Shown here piece after piece: positions 33,958 through 44,431 of a DNA stretch of 64,000 nt. The stretch's first letter is position 1, and every line of letters starts with the position of its first letter. The translations under genes and the position numbers were made by a program. This DNA is from Dactylis glomerata (taxonomy: Eukaryota; Streptophyta; Magnoliopsida; Poales; Poaceae). The notes under the pieces are model-generated. The model saw only the letters and a list, made by a program, of their open reading frames with translations, was not told the origin of the DNA and did not search any database. Location of the stretch: NCBI GenBank assembly GCA_007115705.1, contig QXEO01000431.1, positions 1,426,001 through 1,490,000 on the forward strand, read 5' to 3'.

Positions 33958-34726
33958 TTACTCAGATGCCAGGAACTTGCATGGCCCGAAACCTATCATG
34001 AACACAAAGAACAGGTTACATCACTGAGCAATGCATTAACCAAGAGAGTGTATGTTGATCAAGTGTAAATGCACTGATGGATGGAGCAGAAGATTGTCAA
34101 GAAAAATTACTTGGGTCCCTCTTGGTGATGGATCCAGCGCCGCCAAAGTTGCAGGCGATGTCGGAGTTGCCGTTCTGCTGGTAGAAGATGTTAAAGGCGT
34201 AGGAAGCGTGCAACAGGAGCGTGTTGGGCTGGTAGCAGTGGCCACCGGGCTGCAGCGGCGAGCAGTCCGCGGCACCCTGGCCGCACGCCCAGTCCAGCGC
34301 GTTCTGGAGGTCCTCCTGGGGGACTCCAGGACGGGCGACACACCACGTGACGCCATCGATGAACGTCGTGTTTCCTTCGGGAGGAGACAGAGTAGGGATC
34401 GGCGTGGTTGACTCCATCTTCTCCACCGGTTCGACGCCTGCTGCGCCAACTGATACACAGGAATGAAATGGTAGGGTAAGATCAAAAACCTCCAAGCAAG
34501 AAAATTTATTCTCTTCTAAACGTGTGATTAACATGAGCTGTGAGACACTGAGTCCGGGATGATACATATAAACTTTTGCATTTTCAATAGTTGGTGGCAG
34601 ATAGATCTACAACAAGAGCAAGAAGACACAAGAAAAAGAAAACAAGAGATGTATACGGTTGAAGAACTCACCAGCAAACCATGCAAGGATCAAAAGACCG
34701 TTTATGATCAGCTCCTTTCTCTTCAT
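33958..34726 (-). CDS. Secreted X8/CBM43 domain protein
   Basis: Three exons (34672-34726, 34111-34449, 33958-33992; minus) give 142 residues with consistent phases. Donors are G/GTGAGT and A/GTAATT; acceptors are TATCAG and GATAG. The first 18-22 residues form a signal peptide (KELIINGLLILAWFA). The X8 domain runs from about 53 to 138 with W54 and six cysteines at 55, 74, 81, 90, 118 and 136, plus the family signatures F-N-x-Y/F-Y and C-N-F-G-G. X8/CBM43 domains bind beta-1,3-glucan (callose), as in plasmodesmata callose-binding proteins. This one has no glucanase domain and no C-terminal hydrophobic GPI signal, so it is most likely a small soluble apoplastic glucan-binding protein. The very short third exon supplies the last cysteine and would be missed by single-frame ORF calling. 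Confidence 0.85.
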
Positions 34727-36745
34727 GGGTGAAACAAAACTGGAAAGACCTCACACTGACCCGTCTCTTTCCCTCCTCGCCTCTGTGGCTACTCTCTTAG
34801 GGAATATAATGGGAGTCTGAGCGAAGAGCACCTGTGTCAACAGGAAAGAAGCTACTGTCCATGCAAAAGGTGCTCGATTTCACTCTCGTCACTAAGCAAG
34901 TCATGAATCCAAAATGTCCCCAGGTTGATCACCGTACATGGTGCATATTTATGGCCATGGCAGAGAGCCAGAGAGGTGGCACAAAGAACCTATGTACAGA
35001 GAAATGCAAGTGCCGAACCAATGCAGATACCTTTATGAATATAATATAACATTAAGGAGATCGAATGACTTGAGAGTCAGGAAACCATGGATTCTTCCAT
35101 GGAGATGTGCATGCATGGGTATGATTTCTAAAGGGACAAAAGAACACCAGGCAATAGATTCCATGAGATCTCCGAAGGGGCCAACTGGACAAGTGCATGG
35201 TGTGTTACCTTTCTCTTTGTTGTTCCATTGTAGAATATGTCGGAGCTTCATGAGCAAACGCTTTTCTTGTGATTTAAGGGAAGAACCTTGATTCGCTTTA
35301 TAAAGACTGGGGCCTAATGAATGAGGTTTCGTGCAAGGTAGGAAGTACACTGTTTGGCTGACCTACACTACCTGTCAATCAAACGACTGTCATGCTGAAG
35401 CAGAATGGAGAATAAACAAAGCTCAAAAACACTAGCTGACCTAAAACAGGTAAGAGGAGAGGTAATGGCACTCTAAAAATAATGGAGCAGCTCTGGCTCC
35501 AATCAAGCTCGATACGGCTCAGCCTCATAACAAACTGAGACAAAACTCCTCAGCTCGGTCGCCAAACGAGCAGATCTAGATTCCTGAACAAGCTGGAAAG
35601 AACTCATCTGGCTCGGCCACGAAGCCTGATGACTTAATAAGATTAACATGATACCACTGACACAAAGAGGTGTGAGAAACTTTCACAAAGGAAATCAGAG
35701 TAGAAAAAACCATCAATAGTGATCCCAATGAGTCGAGACATATGGAACAAAGCAACACCAACTAACAAGGTTAAAGAGGACATATAACTATAATATTGAG
35801 CTGATCGTTAATGTTGTCAGGAAGAAACTTGTATCTTAAATTTTGCTGTCAACAGTCTTTGGACAATTGTAAGGGTTTTGGATTGCTGAAAAGGTGTCAT
35901 GAAAACATGACCTGATCATATCCTGCGGATCTACTTTTCATTAGCAAAATCTACAGCAAACGGGTGGCGAATAAGTGGCAAGCTGTAAGACATTCACTTA
36001 ATGCACAAGGGAAGTCTGCAGGTTACTACAACAGAGTTTGTTCAAAATTCAATTTGGAACCAGAAACTCGGCTAACAGGAAAGGAATACCATATCTCAAT
36101 TTCTTTGATTTTACTAGAAACTGAACATTCCTTCAAGATAACTTGTGTTTGAGATAAATCAGAAAATCTTAATGATCTATCACAATAATAGCTCATGGTG
36201 CATACCAATCCGTAGGATAGTAGTACATTCTTTGACAATGCTATAGGGTAAGCCATGCAGCTTTTCCAAATGGTAGTATGTACTAGCAGTATCAGCTTCA
36301 AACCTGTTTTCTGATGTATCTCTGGTTGCTTCCGTTTCCCATTTTCATATTTAGTAAGTTAGACTAGATATGAGAATACAAAAACATACAAAAATGAGGT
36401 AAACCCAACACTTCTATTCGAGTGCAATAGAAATCAGATACCATGGCTGAATCAACATGTGAGATGACAACATCTGAACTTCTACAGAACTTGTTATGCA
36501 ACCAGAGCATAGAATATTTTCATCATAATATTTTCAATATAGAATGGTGCTACCAGAATCCAGCTTCAAACTTGCTTACTGATGTGCTATATCCTGAAGC
36601 TTATTTTCTCACTACACAGTACTAAGTTAGATGCGAACACAAGTCAGCACCAGTGTTCCAAGAAAAGCAGCATGAGTTACCTGATTATATGGCATGGAAC
36701 ATCATAAACCGTGCGTTGATCATTGTCAATCTGTACATGAATTAA
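34727..36745. other. Intergenic stretch between the X8 and PPR genes
   Basis: About 2 kb with only short ORFs, none with recognisable domains. It includes the X8 promoter side and the PPR 3' side. Confidence 0.45.
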
Positions 36746-38542
36746 CTACCAATAATCTTTACATGAACATTCTCCCCCTTTGAAATGGTGGAACCTACTG
36801 CGATCCCTTACAATGATTTCACGATCATATACCTTAGATATTTGCTTAATTACCGAATGGCAGTCACCACACACCCTTAAGTTCTTCACTATCCTGATAG
36901 GAGTACCAGGAAGTGACTTCAGCAAGGCAAAGGCAATGGCCAGCCTCTCGCTGTGGTAATTTAAGGCAGTCTCTTTCTCTTCCTCCTCTATATCTGCCAA
37001 CACATTACTTGTGTGAGGGACGTAACCTTGGTGCCTCAATCTCTCAGCTATCTGAGCAAGCATTTGGTATATCTGGTCACTCTCGGGATGTGATCTATCG
37101 CCCATAACAAACTCATAGACAGAGTTGCGGAGCTCCACAAGGCTATGCCCTGGGTTCTTTCTCACTCCATGCATGACCATTGTCTTCCTAAGCACATGGA
37201 CATCTGCCCACCTCCCAACAGCAGCATACAGATTTGAGAGGAGCACATAGTCGCCGCTGTGCCCAGGGTCAAGTTCAACCAGCCGTGCCCAAGCAGCCTC
37301 CCCAAGTTCCAGCTTCTTGTGCATAGCACAAGCACCTAGCAAGGTGCGCCACACAACAGCGTTGGGCTCCAGTGGCATCGTGCTGATATAATCGTACGCT
37401 TCCTCAACTCTCCCAGCTCTCCCCAGCAGATCCACCATGCATCCAAGATGCTCGATCCTCGGTACTATGCCGTACTCCTCCTTCATTCGATTAAAATATC
37501 GAAACCCGTCGTCGACCAACCCACAGTGGCTGCAAGCATACAGCACTCCTACCATGGTGATTTCAGTTGGGACAAGTTTCTCCCGCTCCATCACACCGAA
37601 GAGCTCAAGTGCATCCTTCCCAAACCCATTCCCTGCCAAGCCCACAATTAGCGATGTCCACGAGACCACGGTCCTTCCGACCCCCATCTCCTCAAACACC
37701 TTCCTCGCATCCTCGACTCCGCCGCACTTGGCATAGAGATCAATCAGCGCGTTCCCAACATGCGCGTTCCCTGCCAACCCAACCTTCGCCACATACACAT
37801 GCAGCCTCCTCCCCAGAGCGAGCGCCCCGATCTCCGCGGACGCAGTTAAAACACTCACCATGGTGAATCCATCCGGCTCGAGGTCCACGTCCAGCATCTC
37901 CCGGAAGATAGTCAGCACCTCGTTGGGCCTCCCGTTGGACGCGAACCCGTTCATCACGGAGTTCCACGAGACGAGGTTCCGCTCCAGAACCGGAATTTCG
38001 TCGAACGCCTTGTGGGCGCTCTCGAACAGGCCGCGCGCGCCGTAGAGGTGGACGAGCGAGTTCTTGACGAAGACAAGCGCCGCCAGGCCGTTCTTGGCGG
38101 CCTCGGCGTGGAGGCTCTCCCCGTAGTGGAGGGAGAGGAGGCGCGCGCAGGCCTGGAGGAGCGGCGGGTAGGTGTGCGTGTCGGGCGGCGCGAGGCGGCG
38201 GCGGTGGAGCTCGAGCGCGAGGATGGGGCGGGAGGAGGAGGAGGCGATGCGGAGCACGGTGTTGAGGGAGAAGGGGTCGGGTGAGGGAAGGAGGCCGGTG
38301 AGGATGGCGACGGCGTACCGGAGCGGGGGAGCAGCGCCGGCGCGGAGGGAGGCGATGTGGAAGAGGAGCTGCTTGGCGAGGAGAGGGTGCGAGAGGGGCA
38401 CGCCGGCCGCTCGGAGCGCCCGCGCGTGGATCTGCTTGGCAACGGCGACGGAGGGAGACGCGAGGTGGAGGCGGAGGAGCGCGACGCAGTGGAGCAGCGC
38501 TGGGTGCGTGCAAGGTGCTCGAGGAGTGATTGCTTCGCGCAT
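36746..38542 (-). CDS. PLS-class PPR protein with E and DYW domains
   Basis: An intronless 598-residue protein. PLS-type pentatricopeptide repeats run from about 75 to 420 (N-S-L-V-H-L-Y, L-V-S-W-N-S-V-M-N-G-F, N-A-L-I-D-L-Y-A-K-C-G, V-V-S-W-T-S-L-I). E and E+ motifs follow (EPNAVVWRTLLGAC, DYVLLSNLYA). The C-terminal DYW deaminase carries the HSE motif (YHSERLAIAF), CGDCH, HHF and C-x-C residues, and ends exactly in K-D-Y-W. Such proteins bind specific organellar RNA sites and carry out C-to-U editing in mitochondria or chloroplasts. The N-terminus is Ala/Arg-rich and could be a targeting peptide, but which organelle is not clear. All zinc and catalytic residues appear present, so the enzyme looks functional. 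Confidence 0.93.
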   Translation of the reverse strand: MREAITPRAPCTHPALLHCVALLRLHLASPSVAVAKQIHARALRAAGVPLSHPLLAKQLLFHIASLRAGAAPPLRYAVAILTGLLPSPDPFSLNTVLRIASSSSRPILALELHRRRLAPPDTHTYPPLLQACARLLSLHYGESLHAEAAKNGLAALVFVKNSLVHLYGARGLFESAHKAFDEIPVLERNLVSWNSVMNGFASNGRPNEVLTIFREMLDVDLEPDGFTMVSVLTASAEIGALALGRRLHVYVAKVGLAGNAHVGNALIDLYAKCGGVEDARKVFEEMGVGRTVVSWTSLIVGLAGNGFGKDALELFGVMEREKLVPTEITMVGVLYACSHCGLVDDGFRYFNRMKEEYGIVPRIEHLGCMVDLLGRAGRVEEAYDYISTMPLEPNAVVWRTLLGACAMHKKLELGEAAWARLVELDPGHSGDYVLLSNLYAAVGRWADVHVLRKTMVMHGVRKNPGHSLVELRNSVYEFVMGDRSHPESDQIYQMLAQIAERLRHQGYVPHTSNVLADIEEEEKETALNYHSERLAIAFALLKSLPGTPIRIVKNLRVCGDCHSVIKQISKVYDREIIVRDRSRFHHFKGGECSCKDYW

Positions 38543-39427
38543 GGCAATGGCGGCGCGCGGCGTTGGTACGGCTGCGTGGGCATATCTGTGCTTTTGGCCT
38601 GTTGGGCCCCTGCACCCTGCAGCTCTCTCACGTTATGCATTTCTGTGGCTGGTGAGACGTTGAAATGCACGACATTTCAAATGTTTTTAGTTCTAGCATC
38701 AATTAATCTAGTACAAAAAGTTCTACCATCAGTCTCAGCTTAAAAAATTCTAGTATCAATCAAGGAAAAATGTCAGCACCTGTAACATGGAATTTACACT
38801 GCTAGATCTAAAATAAATATACTTAATAATATATCATTCTTCCAAATAAATAGATGGTCGCAATAACACTGCCAATGTGCATAACATGTATATTTCAATA
38901 CAGTGTACTGTACTAATTTGATCCAGACCACACAATCAAGTCAAAATAAAGTGCAACCGAATGATGCCAGAGTACAAGATCACCGTTTCTTCAGCGGGCA
39001 TTTTTCTTCAACACATTTCAGTAACAAATAATAACATTACCGGGACAAATTGTTAAGGAGTTAAAAGGCATCAAGCAGTCCGACTTCTGAGAATACGGCA
39101 GATAGTCTACACACGATAACAGCAAAAACAAACGCTAAACACCCAGCAGTATCCACGGGAACTACCTAAAATATATGAAGAAATCTTTTCCACAGCTGCT
39201 CATCAGGCAACAGCGTGTGTATGTACACGGCACATGACATCAGTTCCCTATCCTGGAAACAGCAGCTTCAAGGGAGGTCCGACGTGGAAAGACCATCCAG
39301 CGCACCTGGACATTCATCACAAATCCTGCACAAATTTGATGGTCAATATTATGTTTGCAATAAGAAAATTTAAGGGCAATACTAAGGTCAAAATGGTCAT
39401 GCATTTCCATTGATGCAACTACTTACA
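38543..39427. other. Intergenic stretch, nothing recognised
   Basis: This contains the PPR upstream side and the OSCA 3' side. No separate gene is visible. Confidence 0.45.
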
Positions 39428-42400
39428 TTAAAAGGACGGGGCTCTAGAGGTGGTGCGCGACTGAGCATCTTCAAAGACTTCCACATCTTCGAGCTTTTCT
39501 GGCTTCAGGCAAAGAGGGATGTACGCAGTGTAGATGGTAGCCATGTTCGGCACCTCTTTGAGCTCCTGGCTTGCCACCTCGAGAGGGGTTTTGGCAAACG
39601 CGGGATAGAAGCGTGTATGGCAAGTGTAGGCGAAGATTAAGCTTATTGGAAGGAGCGGGACAAGTATAGGAGAATAGTAGAACCTTTTCAGGCTGATGAC
39701 ACCAATCATGGTGGCCTGGTAAATCATTAGAGCCGCAATGATCCTTGTGTGCATGTGTGGCCACATTCGCCCATTGCTCTCGTACCTAGGAACATAAACT
39801 CTCAAAACCTGCATTTAGAGATAATTCCAAATGAAGTTAAGTCCATTACCAAAGTATTCCTCAAATATATAGTAGTGGAATAGTATTCCGGAAGCCATCT
39901 CTAGGTTAGTCCTACTATGCTGAATTTACATTGAAGTACATAACATCTTGCGTACCTGGTTTTTTGCTATAAGCCATCCAAGAGCAAAGTAAGCAACACC
40001 AAATGGAATAATCAAAGGTGCAATGACAGAGTAGCACAACACAATTGTCACAATCAGCATGTCATTTGGAACCCTGGTGTTATAGCCCAAGTCTCCTGGA
40101 GTCCATGCTGCTCTCACATCATCCTCAGTCTTGCATAGATACTTCTTTTTCAGGTGGAAAATGATGAGGGGTACCAAGCGAGAGAGCTCAAGCCCATAAC
40201 CAACAAAGAATCTGTAAAAAAACAGCAATCAAACGTTTATATTCTATAGTTGTACTGAAATTCAGGGATATGTAGATTTGAAGAAATGAGACACAAAAGG
40301 CATTACTTCAGTGCAACGAAGGTGAGGAAGAAAGTTGCGCTTCCAGGAAGGCTGTTGGCCAGCATATTAATAATACCAGGAGGGTTATCGATAACGGTTT
40401 TCAAGGCGCTGAACAATGAGCTGCTAATTGTAAAGCCAAGGAAGACATTGAAGATGATGAAGTAGAAATATTTTCCTGACGCTGCCCTGACTACATGGCT
40501 CTCTGAAGGGATCCCCTCTGACTTCGAGAGAAACATAAGAAGAGCAGGCAGCAAAGCAAGAAAAACAATAAGTGCGAGCTGTGGCAGGTAAGCCTGTAAG
40601 ACTGTCTTAACTGCCGGTATGTCCACAATCACCTTCAGAAAGGGCAGCTTCTCCCTCAATTTTTCCAGCGTCGTAACAGCAGAGATAGCAGTAATAGGAA
40701 TAGTGTAGAAAAACACCGTGAGGAAGACAATGAAATAGACCACACTCTGTCTGACTTGCCTGTCATATATTTTCCTTGGAAGATTGGGCCATATTATCTC
40801 ACGTGGTTCAGGAGCTTCTGTAACTATCCACTCATCAAACATTTGAGCATGGAGAGTCTGAGATGCAGAAGCTGCAGCAGCTCTGTTGTTGAAGACGACA
40901 ATGGCAGCCCGTTGTTGTTTCTCACTCAGGCTGTTCTTTTGTTCGTCCTCCAGCTTGGGCAGCAATTCCTTGATCTTCTCATTACAGTACTCAATCGTGT
41001 CAACCTTTTTGCCGATAAGGCCGAGGAATCCAGTCTTGTGAGTAGGCTTGGTGCCCTCAGGTTTGTTTGCTGTCTTTGACTCTGCATACACAGCTTCAGC
41101 ACGGGCAATTTTCTGTTTGTGACCTTCAATCTCTTGGAAAATTTTATCTGCCTGCAAAGAACAATTTTATTCAAGCAGCACGACAATGAGACATGTGTCA
41201 CGAATAAAATAAACAAAGGGCAGCAACTCCCCTAAAAGAATTTCAGGATTACAGACCTTCTTGATGTCTGTCACAACCATTGCTTTATAGAATGTATCAG
41301 GATGAAGTGCTCGGAAATAGGAGTCCACTGAGTCCTTTATACTTTGATCAGGAGGAGGTACAGGAACATCTCTCACCAACACGGCGAACTCCTCTGGTTT
41401 AACATCTGACGTTGATCTTGCAGCTGCTCTCAGATTTGACACATGCTTGTAGGATTTCCATAGTATGAAATAGGTGACAAAAGAGAGCCAGTAGACTGAT
41501 AATAAAAATGCCCACAGCCTCAAACTTCCGCTCTGGAGAAAAATATCAAGACATCACTGAGTTTGGTTGTCAGTGTGAGTAAGATAATGCTTGCTGTCTG
41601 GCCAGGCAATCACATTTATAGTAAGCTTTCCTTATTATACAAATGAAAAACAACAGCTCTGCTAGTTGGAAAACGTAACCATTTCAATTGAGCTTCAAAT
41701 TTTCTTATGAATTTAATTTCTAGATATCAATAATCCAATGGTGAGAAATCTTATAAGTGGCAGTGCATAAGAATCAGTAAACTGAACGCATTGCAAATAT
41801 ACAGAAAACTGATAAGAAAGCAGAATTTAATTCTAATCTTACCTACGGAAATGATGAACCTAATGGCTACCAGAACAGGAAGGAGCAACAAACTGACAAC
41901 ACAAGTAAATTATATGTTTGGTATGTACAATATACGTTTTTCAAACCAATCATCCACCTGCTGATCAAATGGGCCCGATCTAGTGACAGCATGCTCTGAA
42001 AAGTCTGTAGTTCTGTATAACTGGAACAACCCATTTATTCGTGACAACAAAACCAGGCTGAAACTTCAGTGAAGGATTTTACTTACTTTAACATTGCCCA
42101 GAGCTAGTCTTTCAATAACCGAGAAGTCCTGCGCTGTCGAGCCATTCTCGAAGCCAGCAGAAGTCTCCAGGGCATGATCAGTTGCAGCAACCGGCAACAG
42201 AACTGGAAGCAGGACAACTCCCGAGAACACTAGGATTGCCAACACTGGAACACAAGAGAACAATCAAGCATCAGATAACTGGCAACAACTCTGTATGATC
42301 TACATTTAACCCAAAACACATCCTAGCCTTTTGACCAACCCTTTCTCACTATAGAATAAACATTTTACAGAAACATGCTATCTTATGAGTTAATAAAGCA

Positions 42401-43408
42401 ACCTTTATCGAGAAAGTAACATGCTAAATCTCTTAGTTCCAGCAATCCTCTATGCAACGTAGCTTTGCCTCCGGTTGGTCTGGCCTTCAGTGCAAGTGGA
42501 GAATGTAATTGACATTTTTACTTTTCTCGTTTTCAGTTTGAGACTTATAAACGGCTGTGTTATGCAGAGGTAGGGTGTAATTGCTTCTTTAAGTAATAAA
42601 AGAAGTCCATTATCGAAAAAAAGAGTAAAAGGACACGCATAGCTCTTGCCTGTGCCACAGAAATCTTTTCGTGGCTTTATAACAGCAGTATTTAGTTTGA
42701 AGTAAACCGACGGTAGCAATTAGTACGTACTAGTTATTGCTGTTCTGGCAGTTCATGTATTTTGGTATAATATAAAACAAAAACAAGCAAACACCAAACT
42801 TGGTTTCTACAACACGACAATACTTTGAAAATATACACAAAATAGATCTTCTTCGTTTAAAGTAGAGAAGAGCATCAGCATGCTTGAACCAATCCACATC
42901 AGCAGATTCATCGGAGACGTCATATGCTCCGCAACAGCCCGAATTGGTTTTTTTTTTTGCACGAATATAATTTGCTGAAACTAAAATAAGCCCACAGAAA
43001 CGCAGAGAGACATGGGGAACACGAATCAACCTGGGAACCAACCAACCCAAGCAAAAAAAAAAAAAAAAAAAAAACTCGAGCAAAGCATGGGTAAGCAGAG
43101 GAAGTGAGAAGAGGGCGGTTCGCTTTAGCCGTACCGGAGGAGAGGAAGACGAGGTATACGGCGGCGTCGACCCCGCCAGCGGCGACGACGTCGGCCTCTG
43201 ACGCCGCGAAGGCCTGGCGGATCCAGCCGACGGGGCTGCGCGTGCCCCGGCCGCGGCCCTCCCACGGGTCGAGCCCCCGCAGCAGGACGCTCGGGTAGTA
43301 GACCGGCGCGTTCCCGGGCCGCCGCGACAGCCACGTGAAGACCAGGACCAGCACCACGAAGATGATGAACGACGTCAGGAGCGACGTCACGAACGACGCG
43401 ATGTCCAT
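39428..43408 (-). CDS. OSCA3.1: OSCA3.1/ERD4-type calcium-permeable stress-gated channel
   Basis: Six exons on the minus strand: 43135-43408, 42087-42244, 41257-41532, 40307-41151, 39956-40211, 39428-39808. They join in frame to 729 residues with GT/AG borders. The N-terminal membrane segment and GNAPVYYPSVLLRGLDPWEG, the cytosolic RNA-recognition-like region with KPEEFAVLVRDVP, and the 7TM (RSN1_7TM/DUF221) block with EAPEPREIIWPNL, GIPSESHVVRAASGKYFYF and GYGLELSRLVPLIIFHLKKK follow the order of the ERD4/OSCA3 clade. OSCA proteins are mechano- and osmosensitive cation channels related to TMEM63; ERD4 was named for early induction by dehydration. A 20-base poly-A run lies in intron 1. The subgroup call rests on remembered family motifs; the family call is secure. 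Confidence 0.9.
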
Positions 43409-44047
43409 CTCGCCTCAACAGTCGCCGCCGCTCCTCCGAGCTGGCCTCCGGGAGGATTAAGATGGGGAAGGGGGTTTAGTGCTGGAGGGAGGGATTAGCG
43501 GAGGGCATTATTAGGGCAGTGAAGGGGGGGAGCATTGGATGCTTTGCTGTGCTGTGCTGTGGCGTGGTGGGGAGTTTATGAGTTGGGCTGTCAAGCGAAG
43601 GAAGGGGAAGAGGAAGAGGAAGGGGAATGAGACAAGGGGCGAAATGTCGGGATTACCCCTGGATTACCTTTTGTGGCCGTCTTTTTTTCAACTCTGTTCA
43701 ACCGCGTTTGTTTTTCAGCAAAAGTAATTTGAATCCCTTCGTTTTGGCCTCTTTGGCGGATTGCTGAGCAATTTATTAACAAAAAAAAAGGGATATGTGT
43801 GTTTATTCCACATGTTTCTCTTATATTTGAAAAACCATCCTGTTATACTCCCTACTCCGTTGAATAAGGTTTATATTTTTTAAAGTCAAGCAAAATGAAT
43901 TTTAACCAAAATTTTAGAAAAAAATTAACAACTATAATAATATATAGATATCGTATAAAATATACTTTATGATGTAGCTGACTATGTTGATTTTGTATTG
44001 TGCAATTAGCGCAACACCTCAACTTCTTTCTAATTATTTTCACATTG
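43409..44047. other. Upstream region of the OSCA gene
   Basis: The first 250 bp is purine-rich leader and promoter. From about 43780 the sequence is a diverged duplicate of 52885-53060. Within it, 43844-43998 is extra sequence beginning TACTCCCTACTCCG, which looks like a one-ended, degraded Stowaway MITE. Confidence 0.5.
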
Positions 44048-44384
44048 TGACGAGAGTTAACTCGGCAAATGTCCTAGATGAAGGACTTATGATCGGGGAA
44101 AGAGGGTATATTGGATGAACTTGAAGGTAAAGATCAGTCAAACAAGGCGAAGTTTGGTGTGTGTCGAGAATAAGCGTGGTACTCAATTGGCTCAATTTCA
44201 ATCTGACCCTGGCCGGCCTCTCATGTCCCCTATATATAGGTGGTTAGGTCTCGAGGAACCGGTCGGGTTCAACACAAATTACAATATTTGTATATCTCGT
44301 ATTTTGACTACATCTATGCTTAGGCCTCCCTAACGGGACCCAGAGGTACCAAGATAATGGGCCTTATTAGCTATACCCTTGTCA
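44048..44384. mobile_element. Solo LTR, 337 bp
   Basis: It starts TGACGAGAG and ends CTTGTCA, with CATTG on both sides (44043-44047, 44385-44389). A TATA-like CTATATATAGG lies near 44230. The diverged duplicate near 52990 has a single CATTG and no insert, which confirms the boundaries. Confidence 0.75.
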
Positions 44385-44431
44385 CATTGTCTATGCATGC
44401 ACATACCGCGAGTAGACCTCTATATCTTGCT

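Noticed and set aside
37740..38670. Long Arg/Ser/Pro-rich minus-strand ORFs in other frames
   Set aside because: They are out-of-frame readings of the GC-rich 5' half of the PPR gene.
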